A DNA stretch of 64,000 nt, taken from assembly GCA_021776825.1 (NCBI GenBank), contig JAJFFG010000005.1:1-64000 (forward strand), given 5' to 3'. Each line of letters starts with the position of its first letter. Positions within the stretch are counted from its first letter, which is position 1. A program made the position numbers and the translations under genes. This DNA comes from Planctomycetota bacterium (GTDB lineage Bacteria > Planctomycetota > JAJSAM01 > JAJVHW01). The notes beneath the pieces were generated by a model that was not told the origin of the DNA, searched no databases, and saw only the letters and a program-made list of their open reading frames with translations. Shown in pieces: positions 36,095 through 45,932 of the stretch.

Positions 36095-37186
36095 ATGACC
36101 AACCCCGACGCCTCCACCTCATCGCCCCTCTCCGGCTGGATCGCCGGCGGCCTGCTCGTGGTCGTGGGACTTCAGGTCTGGTCGGGCTGGACGACCCGCG
36201 CGGCGTTGCAGGAGGTGCGCGCCTCGGCGAAGGCGCTCGACGAGGCGGGCGTGTCGGCGGGGGAGCTCGATCGCATCGCCGCCCGCATCGAGAAGGCCGC
36301 CATCGACATCGAGCAGGTTGGGCGGCGCCTCGATCGCATCGACGGTCGCCTGGTGGAGATCGAGGTCATCGCGCGCGACTGGGAGTTCCTGGTCGACGAC
36401 ATCACCCGCATGCGGCAGCGCGTCGACGAGATCATCTCGAGCCTGGAGGGGCGTGGGGGCGCGGGCTCCGGCGTCCAGCAGCCCCCCGAACTCGACTGGA
36501 CGCAGCCCGACCTCTTCGGCGCCGCCCAGCGCGCGGCCGAGACGGTCGGCGTGACGCTGACCGAGGACGAGGTCCGCATCCCCGCTCGCATCGTCGCGCG
36601 CGAAGGCATCCTCGAGTACTTCGCGGTGCTGAAGGGCGGCAAGGAGCACGAGGCGCTGATCTCGCTCGTCGGCAACGCGGGTCCGAAGGACGTGCGCCCG
36701 GCTCAGTTTGCGGCAAAGATCAACAACGCCGTCCAGGCGCTTGGATTTCGCCGCGGGCGGCCGATTCGCATCACGGCGTCTGGGACGTGGCCCGCCGAAG
36801 GGCAGACGGCCTACCTGTTCGTCGAGTGGGACGAAGACGGCGAGACGGTCGTCGTGCGCGCGGAGGACCTGGTCTGGAACCGTCGCCTCGCCCAGCCGAT
36901 GCCGCGCGACAGTTGGGTGTACGTCGGATCGAGCTGGATCGAGGGCGAGACGCCCGACGAGCTGATCTTCGCAGCGGATATCACCGCTGAGGTTGTCGCG
37001 ACGTACTCGGCCGTGAACACGATGTTCGACACGATTGCGGAAGGGGCGCAGGACGACACCGTCTTCCTGGCGGCCACCCCGCGCATTCCTCAGGAGATCG
37101 ACGCCGCGACGTTCGTCGTGCGGTTCACCGATCGCGAGCCGACGCGCACCTTCCCGGCCATCGAGGACGATGCCGGCGATGAGTGA
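36095..37186 (+). CDS. Hypothetical protein with TM and coiled coil
   Basis: SGWIAGGLLVVVGLQVWSGW then long heptad-like region; ORF overlaps next gene by ATGA-type junction. Confidence 0.6.
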   Translation: MTNPDASTSSPLSGWIAGGLLVVVGLQVWSGWTTRAALQEVRASAKALDEAGVSAGELDRIAARIEKAAIDIEQVGRRLDRIDGRLVEIEVIARDWEFLVDDITRMRQRVDEIISSLEGRGGAGSGVQQPPELDWTQPDLFGAAQRAAETVGVTLTEDEVRIPARIVAREGILEYFAVLKGGKEHEALISLVGNAGPKDVRPAQFAAKINNAVQALGFRRGRPIRITASGTWPAEGQTAYLFVEWDEDGETVVVRAEDLVWNRRLAQPMPRDSWVYVGSSWIEGETPDELIFAADITAEVVATYSAVNTMFDTIAEGAQDDTVFLAATPRIPQEIDAATFVVRFTDREPTRTFPAIEDDAGDE

Positions 37187-38111
37187 GCTCGACTCCGCAC
37201 GACGTGTGGTGGCGCGCGCGCGCCGGAGGCTCGGCGCTGCGTGGGCGCTCGAGGGCGCCGTCACGGGCCTTCTGCTCGGAGCTCTCGTCGCCGTGGGCCT
37301 GGGCGTCCTGGGTGCTCTCGGTTGGATGGAGCCGTCCGGGGCCATCGCGCTCGTACTCCCCGCAACGGGCACCGTCGTCGGTGCTGCGTTCGGGCTGCGG
37401 CGCACGCCGGACCTCGGCCTCGCGGCGCTCACCCTCGACCGAGCCGCTCAGACGGACGAGGGCCTCGTGGCCGCGCTGACGGCCGTCGATGCACCCCCGG
37501 CGTTTCGGGAACTCGCAGCGGCACACGCGCTCGCGCGGATCGGCGAACGCCGGCTCGGCGAGGTGCTGCCGTTCGTGGCGCCGCGTCGGGCCGCCCCGTC
37601 GGTCGTGGCCGTCGGGCTCGCGTTGGCCCTCGGCTGGCCGGCGCAGAGCGTCGACGCCGCTCCGAGCGGCGTTCCTGGCGAGCAGGCGCTGACGACGACC
37701 GGTGCGGCGGAGGCCGGCTCCGACGTCGGCGAGTCGAGCACTGGCGAGGGCACCAGCGAGCGCGCAGACGCCGCCGCTGAGACCTCGTCCTCACAGCTAG
37801 GAGACCGCGCCCTCCGCGCGGTGGCCGAGGGCGATCCGGCCGGCGAACGGGCGCTCGCGAGCCTGAAGGAGGGCGATGTCGCGGGAGCTGCGGCGGCGCT
37901 CGGACCGAGTGACCCGGCGTCGACGGTGCCGACGGGCGGAGCCGGCGGCAGCCCGGACGGGACGGCAGCGGCCGCCGAGAACGGCGATCGCGCCCCCGAG
38001 GTGTGGTCGGCCGGACGTTGGCCGCTCCGGTACGATCGCGCCGTTCGCCGATGGTTCGAGCGCGCGGAGCGCGGAACCGATCGCGCGCCCGAGTCGGGAG
38101 AGCGTCGTTGA
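37179..38111 (+). CDS. Hypothetical membrane protein
   Basis: TM pair GAVTGLLLGALVAVGLGVLGALGW / GAIALVLPATGTVVGAAFGL. Confidence 0.55.
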   Translation: MSELDSARRVVARARRRLGAAWALEGAVTGLLLGALVAVGLGVLGALGWMEPSGAIALVLPATGTVVGAAFGLRRTPDLGLAALTLDRAAQTDEGLVAALTAVDAPPAFRELAAAHALARIGERRLGEVLPFVAPRRAAPSVVAVGLALALGWPAQSVDAAPSGVPGEQALTTTGAAEAGSDVGESSTGEGTSERADAAAETSSSQLGDRALRAVAEGDPAGERALASLKEGDVAGAAAALGPSDPASTVPTGGAGGSPDGTAAAAENGDRAPEVWSAGRWPLRYDRAVRRWFERAERGTDRAPESGERR

Positions 38112-39418
38112 GCCGCAAGGTCGGAGCCTGGATCCTCGGAGCGCGAGGCAACGTCGGGACCTGCGTCATCGCCGGCGTGGCTGCGATTCAGCGTGGCCTC
38201 ACGGACCTCACCGGACTCGTCAGCGAGACCCGGGAGCTCCGAGACCTGGACCTCGTCCCGCTGTCGGATCTCGTGTTCGGCGGTCACGAGGTGCGGTCGG
38301 GAACGCTCGTCGAGGCGGCCCGCGACTTCGGTGCCCGCAACGGCGTGCTCTCGAAGGAACTGATCGATACCGTGCAGGACGACCTCGTCCGCGCCGATGC
38401 GGCCATCCGACCGGGCGTGGTCTGGGGCGCTGATGACGACGTCCACGCACCGACCGCCGATGCGACGACCGCTCCTGCGAGTGCCGCCGCGGCGATCGAG
38501 CGCATCCAGGCTGACCTCCAGGCGTTCCGCACGGATCACGGCCTCGACGACGTCGTCGTCCTGAACCTGATCTCGACCGAGGCGCACCCGGGCGACGTGG
38601 CGTCGCTCGCGTCTCTCGAAGCCTTCCAGGCCGCGCTGGCGTCCGGCGAGGACGCCGAGATCCCGAGCTCCGTGCTCTACGCGTACGCAGCCGTGGAGGC
38701 CGGCTTCCCGTTCGTCGACTTCACCCCGGCGGTCGCCGCCGGCACCGCGCCGGTGCGAGAGATGGCTCGCCGCCGCGGCGTCCCGCACATGGGCCGCGAT
38801 GGCAAGACCGGTGAGACGCTCGTCAAGACCGTGCTGGCGCCGATGTTCGTTGCGCGCCATCTGCGTGTGCTCTCGTGGCAGGGCGTCAACATGCTCGGCA
38901 ACCGCGACGGCGCGGTGCTGCGGGGCGCCGGCGCCCTGGCCTCCAAGGTGCGCGACAAGGATGAGGCGTTGCGGCGCATCCTGCCGGACGACGATGCCGA
39001 CAGCCGCGTCCACATCGACTACGTACCGTCGCTCGAGGACTGGAAACAGGCGTACGACTTCATCCACTTCCAGGGCTTCCTGGGCGCCCGGATGCAGATG
39101 CACTTCCTGTGGCAGGGATGCGACTCCGCGCTCGCCGCGCCGCTCGCCATCGATCTGGTGCGACTGGTCGACGTGGCTCGCCGTCGCGGCGAGACCGGCA
39201 CGCTCCCGCAGCTCGCGTGCTTCTTCAAGACCCCCCTCGACGTCGAGCAGCAGGGCTTCTCCGAGCAGCTCGATCTGCTGCATCGATGGGCCGTGGACGT
39301 TCGTGCTGACGCGGTCCGTGCCGAGAGCGTCGCCCAAGACGATGGGCACGCGTCGGCTGCGTCTCGATGCCCTGCGGTCGATGAGCGCGTCAGCGCACGC
39401 GTCGACTCCGGCACCTGA
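38108..39418 (+). CDS. Myo-inositol-1-phosphate synthase family protein
   Basis: VGAWILGARGNVGTCVIAGVAAI, GKTGETLVKTVLAPMF, VLSWQGVNMLGNRDG; TTG start overlaps upstream TGA. Confidence 0.85.
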   Translation: MSRKVGAWILGARGNVGTCVIAGVAAIQRGLTDLTGLVSETRELRDLDLVPLSDLVFGGHEVRSGTLVEAARDFGARNGVLSKELIDTVQDDLVRADAAIRPGVVWGADDDVHAPTADATTAPASAAAAIERIQADLQAFRTDHGLDDVVVLNLISTEAHPGDVASLASLEAFQAALASGEDAEIPSSVLYAYAAVEAGFPFVDFTPAVAAGTAPVREMARRRGVPHMGRDGKTGETLVKTVLAPMFVARHLRVLSWQGVNMLGNRDGAVLRGAGALASKVRDKDEALRRILPDDDADSRVHIDYVPSLEDWKQAYDFIHFQGFLGARMQMHFLWQGCDSALAAPLAIDLVRLVDVARRRGETGTLPQLACFFKTPLDVEQQGFSEQLDLLHRWAVDVRADAVRAESVAQDDGHASAASRCPAVDERVSARVDSGT

Positions 39419-39572
39419 CCGGACTGAGTTCGACCGGACTCTCACCCTAGTCCGCCCGCGGGAGCCGGAACGCACCGCCATCCGTGGGGGAAGGTCGGAG
39501 GGCTTGGGTAATCTCTCCGGTCCTGCGCGCGCTCGCGCGCATCCCCGCGGCAGTGAACCCCGGAGCTCTCCC

Positions 39573-41045
39573 ATGTGCGGCGTGATCGGCGCGATCGGCA
39601 ACGGTCCGGTGATCGGCGAGATCGTCGATTCCCTGCTCTTCATCCAGCACCGCGGCCAGGACGCCGCCGGTGCGGCAACCTTCGACGGCACCACGTTCCG
39701 CCTGACGCGGCGCATGGGCCTGGTTCGCGAGGCGTTCGCGAACGAAGACCTCGGCCGGTTCAAGGGCAACATGGGGATCGGGCACGTCCGGTACCCGACC
39801 ATCGGTGGGGGCGGCGTCGAGGACGCGCAGCCGTTCCAGGTGAACAGCCCGTTCGGCATCGTGATGGCCCACAACGGCAACCTCACGAACTTCAAGCCGT
39901 TGCGCGACGAGCTGCAACTCCAGCACCGTCGACACGTCGGCTCGAACTGCGACGTCGAGGTCATCCTCAACGTTTTCGCGCACGAGCTCGAGAGCCTGAT
40001 CACCGACGGTGACGGTGACGGAGACGCCACGGACGCGATCTTCGATGCCGTCGCGGGCACGTTCCGCCGTTGCCGTGGGTCGTACTCAGTCGTGGCGTTG
40101 GTCGCCGGCCACGGGCTGCTGGCGTTCCGCGATCCCTACGGCATCAAGCCCCTCATCTACGGTCGCAAGCCGGACGGTGACGGCTGGCGCTACATGTTCG
40201 CGTCGGAGAGTTGCGCCCTGGTCTCGCTCGGCTACGAGGTCGTGCGCGACGTCCTGCCCGGCGAGGCGATGCTCGTGCGTCCCGGCGAAGAGCCCGAGTC
40301 GCGTCAGATGGCCGAGTCGAACCACCACCTCTGCATCTTCGAGTTCATCTACTTCGCGCGACCGGACTCGATGATCGACGGCATCAGCGTCTACAAGGCG
40401 CGCCTCCGGCTCGGCGAGGCACTCGCGCGGCGCTGGGGCGATCGCGGTACCGAGGTCGACACGGTGATCCCCGTGCCCGACTCGTCGCGTCCCGCGGCGC
40501 AGCAGATGGCCTTCGCGCTCAAGCGGCCCTTCCGCGAGGGGCTGCTCAAGAACCGCTACATCGGCCGCACGTTCATCATGCCGGGCAACGAGGCTCGGCG
40601 TCGCGGCATCCGCTTCAAGCTGTCGCCGGTGCGCCTCGAGATCGACGGCAAGCGCGTGCTGCTCGTCGATGACTCGATCGTGCGCGGGAACACGGCCGAG
40701 CAGATCATCCAGATGGTGCGCGACACCGGCGCCGCGGAGGTCCACATGGCCTCGTCGTGTCCGCCGCTGCGACACCCCTGCGTCTACGGCGTCGACATGA
40801 GCACGAAGAACGAGTTCATCGCATCGGAAAAGTCCGAGGACGGCATTCGCGACGCAATCGGCGCCGACTCGCTGCTCTATCAGGAGCACGCGGACATGGT
40901 GCAGGCGTGCACGCCGCCCGACGAGGACACGCCGCGTCAGTTCTGCATGGCCTGCATGGACGGGCGCTACCCGACGGGCGACGTCGACGACGAGGTGCTC
41001 TCGCGGATCGAGGCCGAGCGCCTCGCCGCCGGGCCCACTGTGTGA
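39573..41045 (+). CDS. purF: Amidophosphoribosyltransferase-like
   Basis: MCGVIGAIG, FIQHRGQDAAG, GIGHVRYPTIG, AHNGNLTN, VLLVDDSIVRGNTAEQIIQMVRDTGAAEVHMASSCPP. Confidence 0.93.
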   Translation: MCGVIGAIGNGPVIGEIVDSLLFIQHRGQDAAGAATFDGTTFRLTRRMGLVREAFANEDLGRFKGNMGIGHVRYPTIGGGGVEDAQPFQVNSPFGIVMAHNGNLTNFKPLRDELQLQHRRHVGSNCDVEVILNVFAHELESLITDGDGDGDATDAIFDAVAGTFRRCRGSYSVVALVAGHGLLAFRDPYGIKPLIYGRKPDGDGWRYMFASESCALVSLGYEVVRDVLPGEAMLVRPGEEPESRQMAESNHHLCIFEFIYFARPDSMIDGISVYKARLRLGEALARRWGDRGTEVDTVIPVPDSSRPAAQQMAFALKRPFREGLLKNRYIGRTFIMPGNEARRRGIRFKLSPVRLEIDGKRVLLVDDSIVRGNTAEQIIQMVRDTGAAEVHMASSCPPLRHPCVYGVDMSTKNEFIASEKSEDGIRDAIGADSLLYQEHADMVQACTPPDEDTPRQFCMACMDGRYPTGDVDDEVLSRIEAERLAAGPTV

Positions 41046-41120
41046 TCTCCCGGTGTGATCTTCCGGTGTGATCTTCCGGTGTGATCCTTCGGCCTGATCT
41101 TCCTGGCTGGTCCTTCCGGT
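41035..41120 (+). repeat. 13-bp degenerate tandem repeat spanning the purF stop
   Basis: TGTGATCTCCCGG TGTGATCTTCCGG TGTGATCTTCCGG TGTGATCCTTCGG CCTGATCTTCCTGG CTGGTCCTTCCGG. Confidence 0.85.
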
Positions 41121-41318
41121 TGCTCGCGCCGGGCGTTCCGATGTCGGTCGTCGCCACGTAGGGCGCCGGATCTCGCGCCGCCCTCAGGCTCGGATGCGGG
41201 CCTGGCTCGGTCTCGGCCCTTCCCTCGAGTCCCTTGGGACACGTAGGATCGGAGCGACGGGTGGATCCGCGGCGTCCTCGCAGCCGCCGCGGCGCTCCAC
41301 CTGTCGGCGGAGGTGACC

Positions 41319-44285
41319 GTGTCGCACGCGCGGATCCTGGCTGCCGCAGCTGCCCTCGTTCTGGGTGCCGTGGTTGCCGTCGGTGGTGAGATCGAGGTAT
41401 TCGTCCCGAATGCGCACTCGCTGACGGGACGGCTGCCTCCGGGCGGTGAGCACTACATCCCGCTGGACCTTCCGGCGGGGACGTCGCTCTCGTTCCAGTA
41501 CCGCGCGGACAAGAAGGCAGACAAGGCGAACGCCCTGCTGCCGGTCGCCGTCCTGGTCGGTCCCGACGGCGCGGACCTCGACATTCCGACCGCGTTGATC
41601 AAGGACAAGAAGGGCTTCGACGTGAAGAAGCTCGTGATCGACGTCAGCGGGCGGCACATCCTCGTCCTGCGCGGACGTGACGCCGCCGGCGGACCGTACG
41701 CGCTGAAGGTGAAGGCCAAGTTCCCGAAGAGCTACGCCGGCACGTTCGACGGCAATGGCGTGGATCTCGAGATCCCGTTCCCCGCGGACACCGATGCCGC
41801 GATCAAGGCCACGGTGAAGGGCGCCAAGGGCGGCGCTGTGCCGACGACGGCTCGGCTGCGTCAGCCCGACGGCAACGCGTTCGGCGCGTCGAAGTTCAAG
41901 CAGAAGAAGACCAGTTTCAGTGCGAGCGGTTTCTCGCCGAACGCCGGCTTCGGCACGTACGTCCTCACGTTCGACGTGAGCCGCGAGACGGCGCTCCTCG
42001 ATCGCACGTTCTCGTACAAGATCGTCGTCAAACTGCCGAAGGTCGCGAAGGCCAAACTCGAGTACACGAACGACATCGTCGTCGCCCCGTTGGTCACCTC
42101 GATCGTTCCGAGCGTCGTTGACGTCCGTTCCGACCCGATCCAGATGACCGTGCAGGGCCGCTTCTTCCAGCCCGGTGCGACGGTCTTCCTGCGCAAGGGT
42201 GGCGAGCTCGACTGGATCCCCGAGGGACAGATCGTGACCGGCGCGTCGATCACGACGCCCATCCGCACTCTGTCGCGAGCTCCGGGCTTCTGGGACGTCA
42301 TCTCGAGCAATCCGTCCGGAGGTCAGACCCTCCGCAACGGCGCCCTACTGGTGCGACCCCCGACGCCGACCGTGCTGACCGTCGATCCGACGTTCACCTC
42401 GGACGATCGCACGTCCACCGCAATCGAGCTCACCGGTGCGCAACTCTCGAACTCCACCGAGGTCACGCTCCGCCGCGACCTCCCGGGCGGCGGCGAGGAA
42501 GTCATCACCCCGAGCAACGTGGTCGACGCGGCGAGCGGGGGCATCAACGTCACGTTCAGCCCGTTCCGGCGCTCGCTCGGCACGTACGACATCGTGGTCA
42601 CGAACCCGGGACCCATTGGGGTGCCGAACTCGGCGACGACCACCGCTTCGGACGTCTTCGAAATCCGCAATGCCCCGCCGACGCTCACCGCCGCGACACC
42701 GGATCGTCACTTGGCCGGTGGCACGTTCACGATGACGATCGACGGCGCCGAGATCGACGACGGCGCGTCGGCACGTCTACGCCGGACGGGACAGAGCGAC
42801 GTCCAGGGCACGTTCGAGACGGTGCTGGACGACGGCGCCCAGATGACGGTGCGCTTCGACATGGATGGCCAGAGCGTCGGGTTCTGGGATCTCCTGGTCG
42901 AGAACCCCGATCTGCAGCAGGCGTCGCTCACCGAGGTCTTCGGCGTGACCGCGGACGACTCGATGAGCCTCTCGCAGAAGGTCCTCGGTGAGCCGTCGAT
43001 CTCGATCGCCGAAGAGCACGACCTTGGGCTCATCGTCTGGATGGAGACGGACGAGACGGCAACGACGGGGTCCGACTGGGACATCCGCGGTCGTCGCTTC
43101 GACGCGAAGCTGAACCAGTGGCAGGGCGGGACGTTCACGATCTCGACCGGGAGCAAGGGCGCCCGATCGAAGCGCACGGTCTCGGCGTCGTACAACCCGG
43201 CCGTCGACCAGTGGCTCGTGGTCTGGACCGAGCTCACGTTCGTCCAGTCGATCAACGAGAAGGTCCGCGCGCTCCTCAACCCGGTGTCGGGCGACGTGTA
43301 TCAGGTCTACGGTCGTCGCGTCGACACGGACGGCGGGCTCGTCGGGGCCGAGATCGACTTCATCGACGGCTCGCTGTCAGCCACAGGTAGTGGGCAGGTC
43401 TACGACCAGTTCGAGTACTCGTTCCCGGAGGTCCACTACGCGCCGTGGGACGACAACTGGTACCTGATCATGTCGCAGCAGTGGGACAACCTGTCCCTTC
43501 GGCCCGACAACTCGCTCACTGACGACTTCGACGTGTTCGTGTGGCGTCTGCCCAAGGACAACCCGCGGCTCGACCCAGGGTTCCACCTCGCGATCCACAC
43601 GACGCAGAACCACGAGGGCGAGGGCGCGGCCTGTGTCAACGATGACGCCGACCGCTTCCTGATCGTGGCCTCGAGCGACTCGCGGCAGCTCACCGTGACG
43701 AGCCCGCGCGAGATCGAGGCCAAGTGGGTGACCGCCGGCGCCGCCACGCTCCCAGGCTCAGGTGGCAGCACCGCGAGCCCGTCGGGCGTCGTTCAGGTCA
43801 CGAGCCGTGGGGGGAGCGAGGTGAAGGACTTCACGATCCCGCGCTGCGCGTACAACCCGGACGACAAGGAGTACCTCGTCGTCTACGAGCGCATCGACGA
43901 GGGCGGCTCGAACAAGAAGGAGATCCGCGCTCGGCGCCTGGACTCGACGCAGGAGTCGACGCTCGGCTCGGAGATCGTGATCGCCGAGAGCGCGACCATC
44001 GATCAGATCCTGCCGCGTGTGGTCTACAACTCCGTCGCGGGCGAGTACCTCGTCACGTGGACGCACGACGCCGGCGGTTCGGCGCGTGCTCGTGGGCAGC
44101 GCGTCACGGGCGGTACCGACACCCTCAGTGGCAGCGCGATCGACTTCGGGTCGGCGGGCAGCGGACTGCCCTGCGTCGCGGTCGACACCGCGCGCGGTTC
44201 GTACACCCGTGTGTTCGTGACGAGCCTCTCCGCGGTCGGCGCCGATCGCGCGGGGACCGGGTTCCGACTCGAGATCTTCGAGTAG
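41319..44285 (+). CDS. Large secreted protein with repeated IPT/Ig-like and WD/beta-propeller-like segments
   Basis: Signal peptide; repeated PTVLTVDPTFTSDDRTSTAIELTGAQLSNSTEVTLRR-type modules; VHYAPWDDNWYLIMSQQW and YNPDDKEYLVVYERIDE repeats. Confidence 0.65.
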   Translation: MSHARILAAAAALVLGAVVAVGGEIEVFVPNAHSLTGRLPPGGEHYIPLDLPAGTSLSFQYRADKKADKANALLPVAVLVGPDGADLDIPTALIKDKKGFDVKKLVIDVSGRHILVLRGRDAAGGPYALKVKAKFPKSYAGTFDGNGVDLEIPFPADTDAAIKATVKGAKGGAVPTTARLRQPDGNAFGASKFKQKKTSFSASGFSPNAGFGTYVLTFDVSRETALLDRTFSYKIVVKLPKVAKAKLEYTNDIVVAPLVTSIVPSVVDVRSDPIQMTVQGRFFQPGATVFLRKGGELDWIPEGQIVTGASITTPIRTLSRAPGFWDVISSNPSGGQTLRNGALLVRPPTPTVLTVDPTFTSDDRTSTAIELTGAQLSNSTEVTLRRDLPGGGEEVITPSNVVDAASGGINVTFSPFRRSLGTYDIVVTNPGPIGVPNSATTTASDVFEIRNAPPTLTAATPDRHLAGGTFTMTIDGAEIDDGASARLRRTGQSDVQGTFETVLDDGAQMTVRFDMDGQSVGFWDLLVENPDLQQASLTEVFGVTADDSMSLSQKVLGEPSISIAEEHDLGLIVWMETDETATTGSDWDIRGRRFDAKLNQWQGGTFTISTGSKGARSKRTVSASYNPAVDQWLVVWTELTFVQSINEKVRALLNPVSGDVYQVYGRRVDTDGGLVGAEIDFIDGSLSATGSGQVYDQFEYSFPEVHYAPWDDNWYLIMSQQWDNLSLRPDNSLTDDFDVFVWRLPKDNPRLDPGFHLAIHTTQNHEGEGAACVNDDADRFLIVASSDSRQLTVTSPREIEAKWVTAGAATLPGSGGSTASPSGVVQVTSRGGSEVKDFTIPRCAYNPDDKEYLVVYERIDEGGSNKKEIRARRLDSTQESTLGSEIVIAESATIDQILPRVVYNSVAGEYLVTWTHDAGGSARARGQRVTGGTDTLSGSAIDFGSAGSGLPCVAVDTARGSYTRVFVTSLSAVGADRAGTGFRLEIFE

Positions 44286-44309
44286 CCGGAGCGAGTCGGC
44301 ACGGCGCTC

Positions 44310-44981
44310 TCAGAGATCCCAGGGCAGCCGGAGGAGCAATCCTCCGGCGCCCAGGTTCTCGTAGGACGAACGCGCTTCCGGCGGAACGTCGGCCACCCAC
44401 ACGAACGCGCCGCGTCGGCGGAGCTGCGGCACGAGCACGTCGCGCACGCGCTGCGGAGACGTCGTCGCCGCCGAGACCATCAGGTCGTCGGCGTCGGAGG
44501 CAGCCCGGGCCAGGTTCGGCGCACGTCGTCGCAGTCTGGAACGGATGCTGGTCCCCGCATCGAGCTCCCTCGCGGAAGGCAGGTCGCCGGCGTCCCGTCG
44601 CAGCCACTTGCCGATGCGCGTCGACGGCACGACGACCAGATAGCGCCGGCGGAGTTCCGCCGGACCCTCGCTACCCAGGATGCCGAGCCCGCCTGCCAGC
44701 GAGGAGATGACGTCGGTCTTCGCGATGCGCACAACCAGCCCGAGGGACGCGCGATGCGCCGCAAGCATCACCTCCTCGAGCGAGGGGGCTCCGTCAGCGG
44801 AAGCCCCGCACGGATGGACGACCGCCCAGCCCTGTGGTCCCAACCACGCGCGCACCGCCAGTCGATCCGCACCGGCGGCCGAGGCCCACGTCACGAGCGA
44901 CTCCGCGCTCGGACAGGGCGTCTCGATCTCCGTCGACGGGAACACGGGGTCCGCCACGATCAGTGACCGGTCGGTGTTCAT
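44310..44981 (-). CDS. Hypothetical protein
   Basis: 223-aa ORF with coherent codon use; no family recognised. Confidence 0.5.
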   Translation of the reverse strand: MNTDRSLIVADPVFPSTEIETPCPSAESLVTWASAAGADRLAVRAWLGPQGWAVVHPCGASADGAPSLEEVMLAAHRASLGLVVRIAKTDVISSLAGGLGILGSEGPAELRRRYLVVVPSTRIGKWLRRDAGDLPSARELDAGTSIRSRLRRRAPNLARAASDADDLMVSAATTSPQRVRDVLVPQLRRRGAFVWVADVPPEARSSYENLGAGGLLLRLPWDL

Positions 44982-45005
44982 GCGTTGGCGGTCATGTGTC
45001 GGCAG

Positions 45006-45881
45006 TCACGCATCGACGAGTCGTCCGCCGGCGTGCGCGTCGACCTCGGCCAGGAAGGGCTCGAGCGCGTCGCGGCACACGCGTGCGTGGGAGATGAACG
45101 GCACGTGCCCCGCCGAATCCAATTCGACGACGCGCGAGCGTGGGATGCGGGCGAGCGTCCGCGCGGCCCGTGGTGGGATCGCGCGGTCACGCCCGCCGTG
45201 GATGACCAGAGTGGGGGCGTCGATCTCGCCCAGGCGACTGCGCAGGTCCACGCCGCCGCGTCGACGCAGTGCCGTCACCAAGCGTTCGCCGTACGCCTTC
45301 GTGCGATGCCGCATCTGCTGCCGGAGCGCCTCGTTGACGGGGCTTCCGGCGGGGGCGTCCGCCGATCCTGGGATCAACACGCGCGGGAGAATACGCGGGT
45401 ACGAGCGACGGGGGATCAGTCCGTGCATCCTCGCGGCGCACCGAACGCCGAGCCCGACCTCGCGCCAGCTCGCGGTCGTCCCGAACAGCACGAGACCGGC
45501 GACGCGTGACGGATCGAGCAGAGCGGCGGTCAGCGCGATCAGACCGCCGAGCGACGCTCCGCCGAGGATCAGGGGCCCCGAGCAGCCCGCGAGCGAGGCG
45601 TCCTCGAGCGCGAGCCGCGCCACCCCCTCGAGGTCATCCCCTGGCGGCAGCCGATTCGGCGGGTTCCAGAACGCCACGCGGCGGGCGGTCGCCAACGGGG
45701 CCAGCTCGGAGAACGAGCGGCCGTCGAGGCCGAACCCGGGAGCGAGGAAGAACGGTGTGCCGTCGCCGTGGGAGATCTCGGGGAGCCAGACGGACGCGGT
45801 GCGCTCACCGGTCGCGTCACGACCGGCCGGAAGCGTCTCGCAGCGCAACCCGTCGCCCACCACGCCGGGAGGATACGCCAT
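45006..45881 (-). CDS. Alpha/beta hydrolase
   Basis: LGGASLGGLIALTAALLDPSRVAGLVLFG nucleophile elbow; PTLVIHGGRDRAIPP; ELDSAGHVPF. Confidence 0.85.
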   Translation of the reverse strand: MAYPPGVVGDGLRCETLPAGRDATGERTASVWLPEISHGDGTPFFLAPGFGLDGRSFSELAPLATARRVAFWNPPNRLPPGDDLEGVARLALEDASLAGCSGPLILGGASLGGLIALTAALLDPSRVAGLVLFGTTASWREVGLGVRCAARMHGLIPRRSYPRILPRVLIPGSADAPAGSPVNEALRQQMRHRTKAYGERLVTALRRRGGVDLRSRLGEIDAPTLVIHGGRDRAIPPRAARTLARIPRSRVVELDSAGHVPFISHARVCRDALEPFLAEVDAHAGGRLVDA

Positions 45882-45932
45882 CGGCAGCGGAAGCGGTGGT
45901 GGCAGAGGGGCGTGGCGAGATACCTTCCCGCC

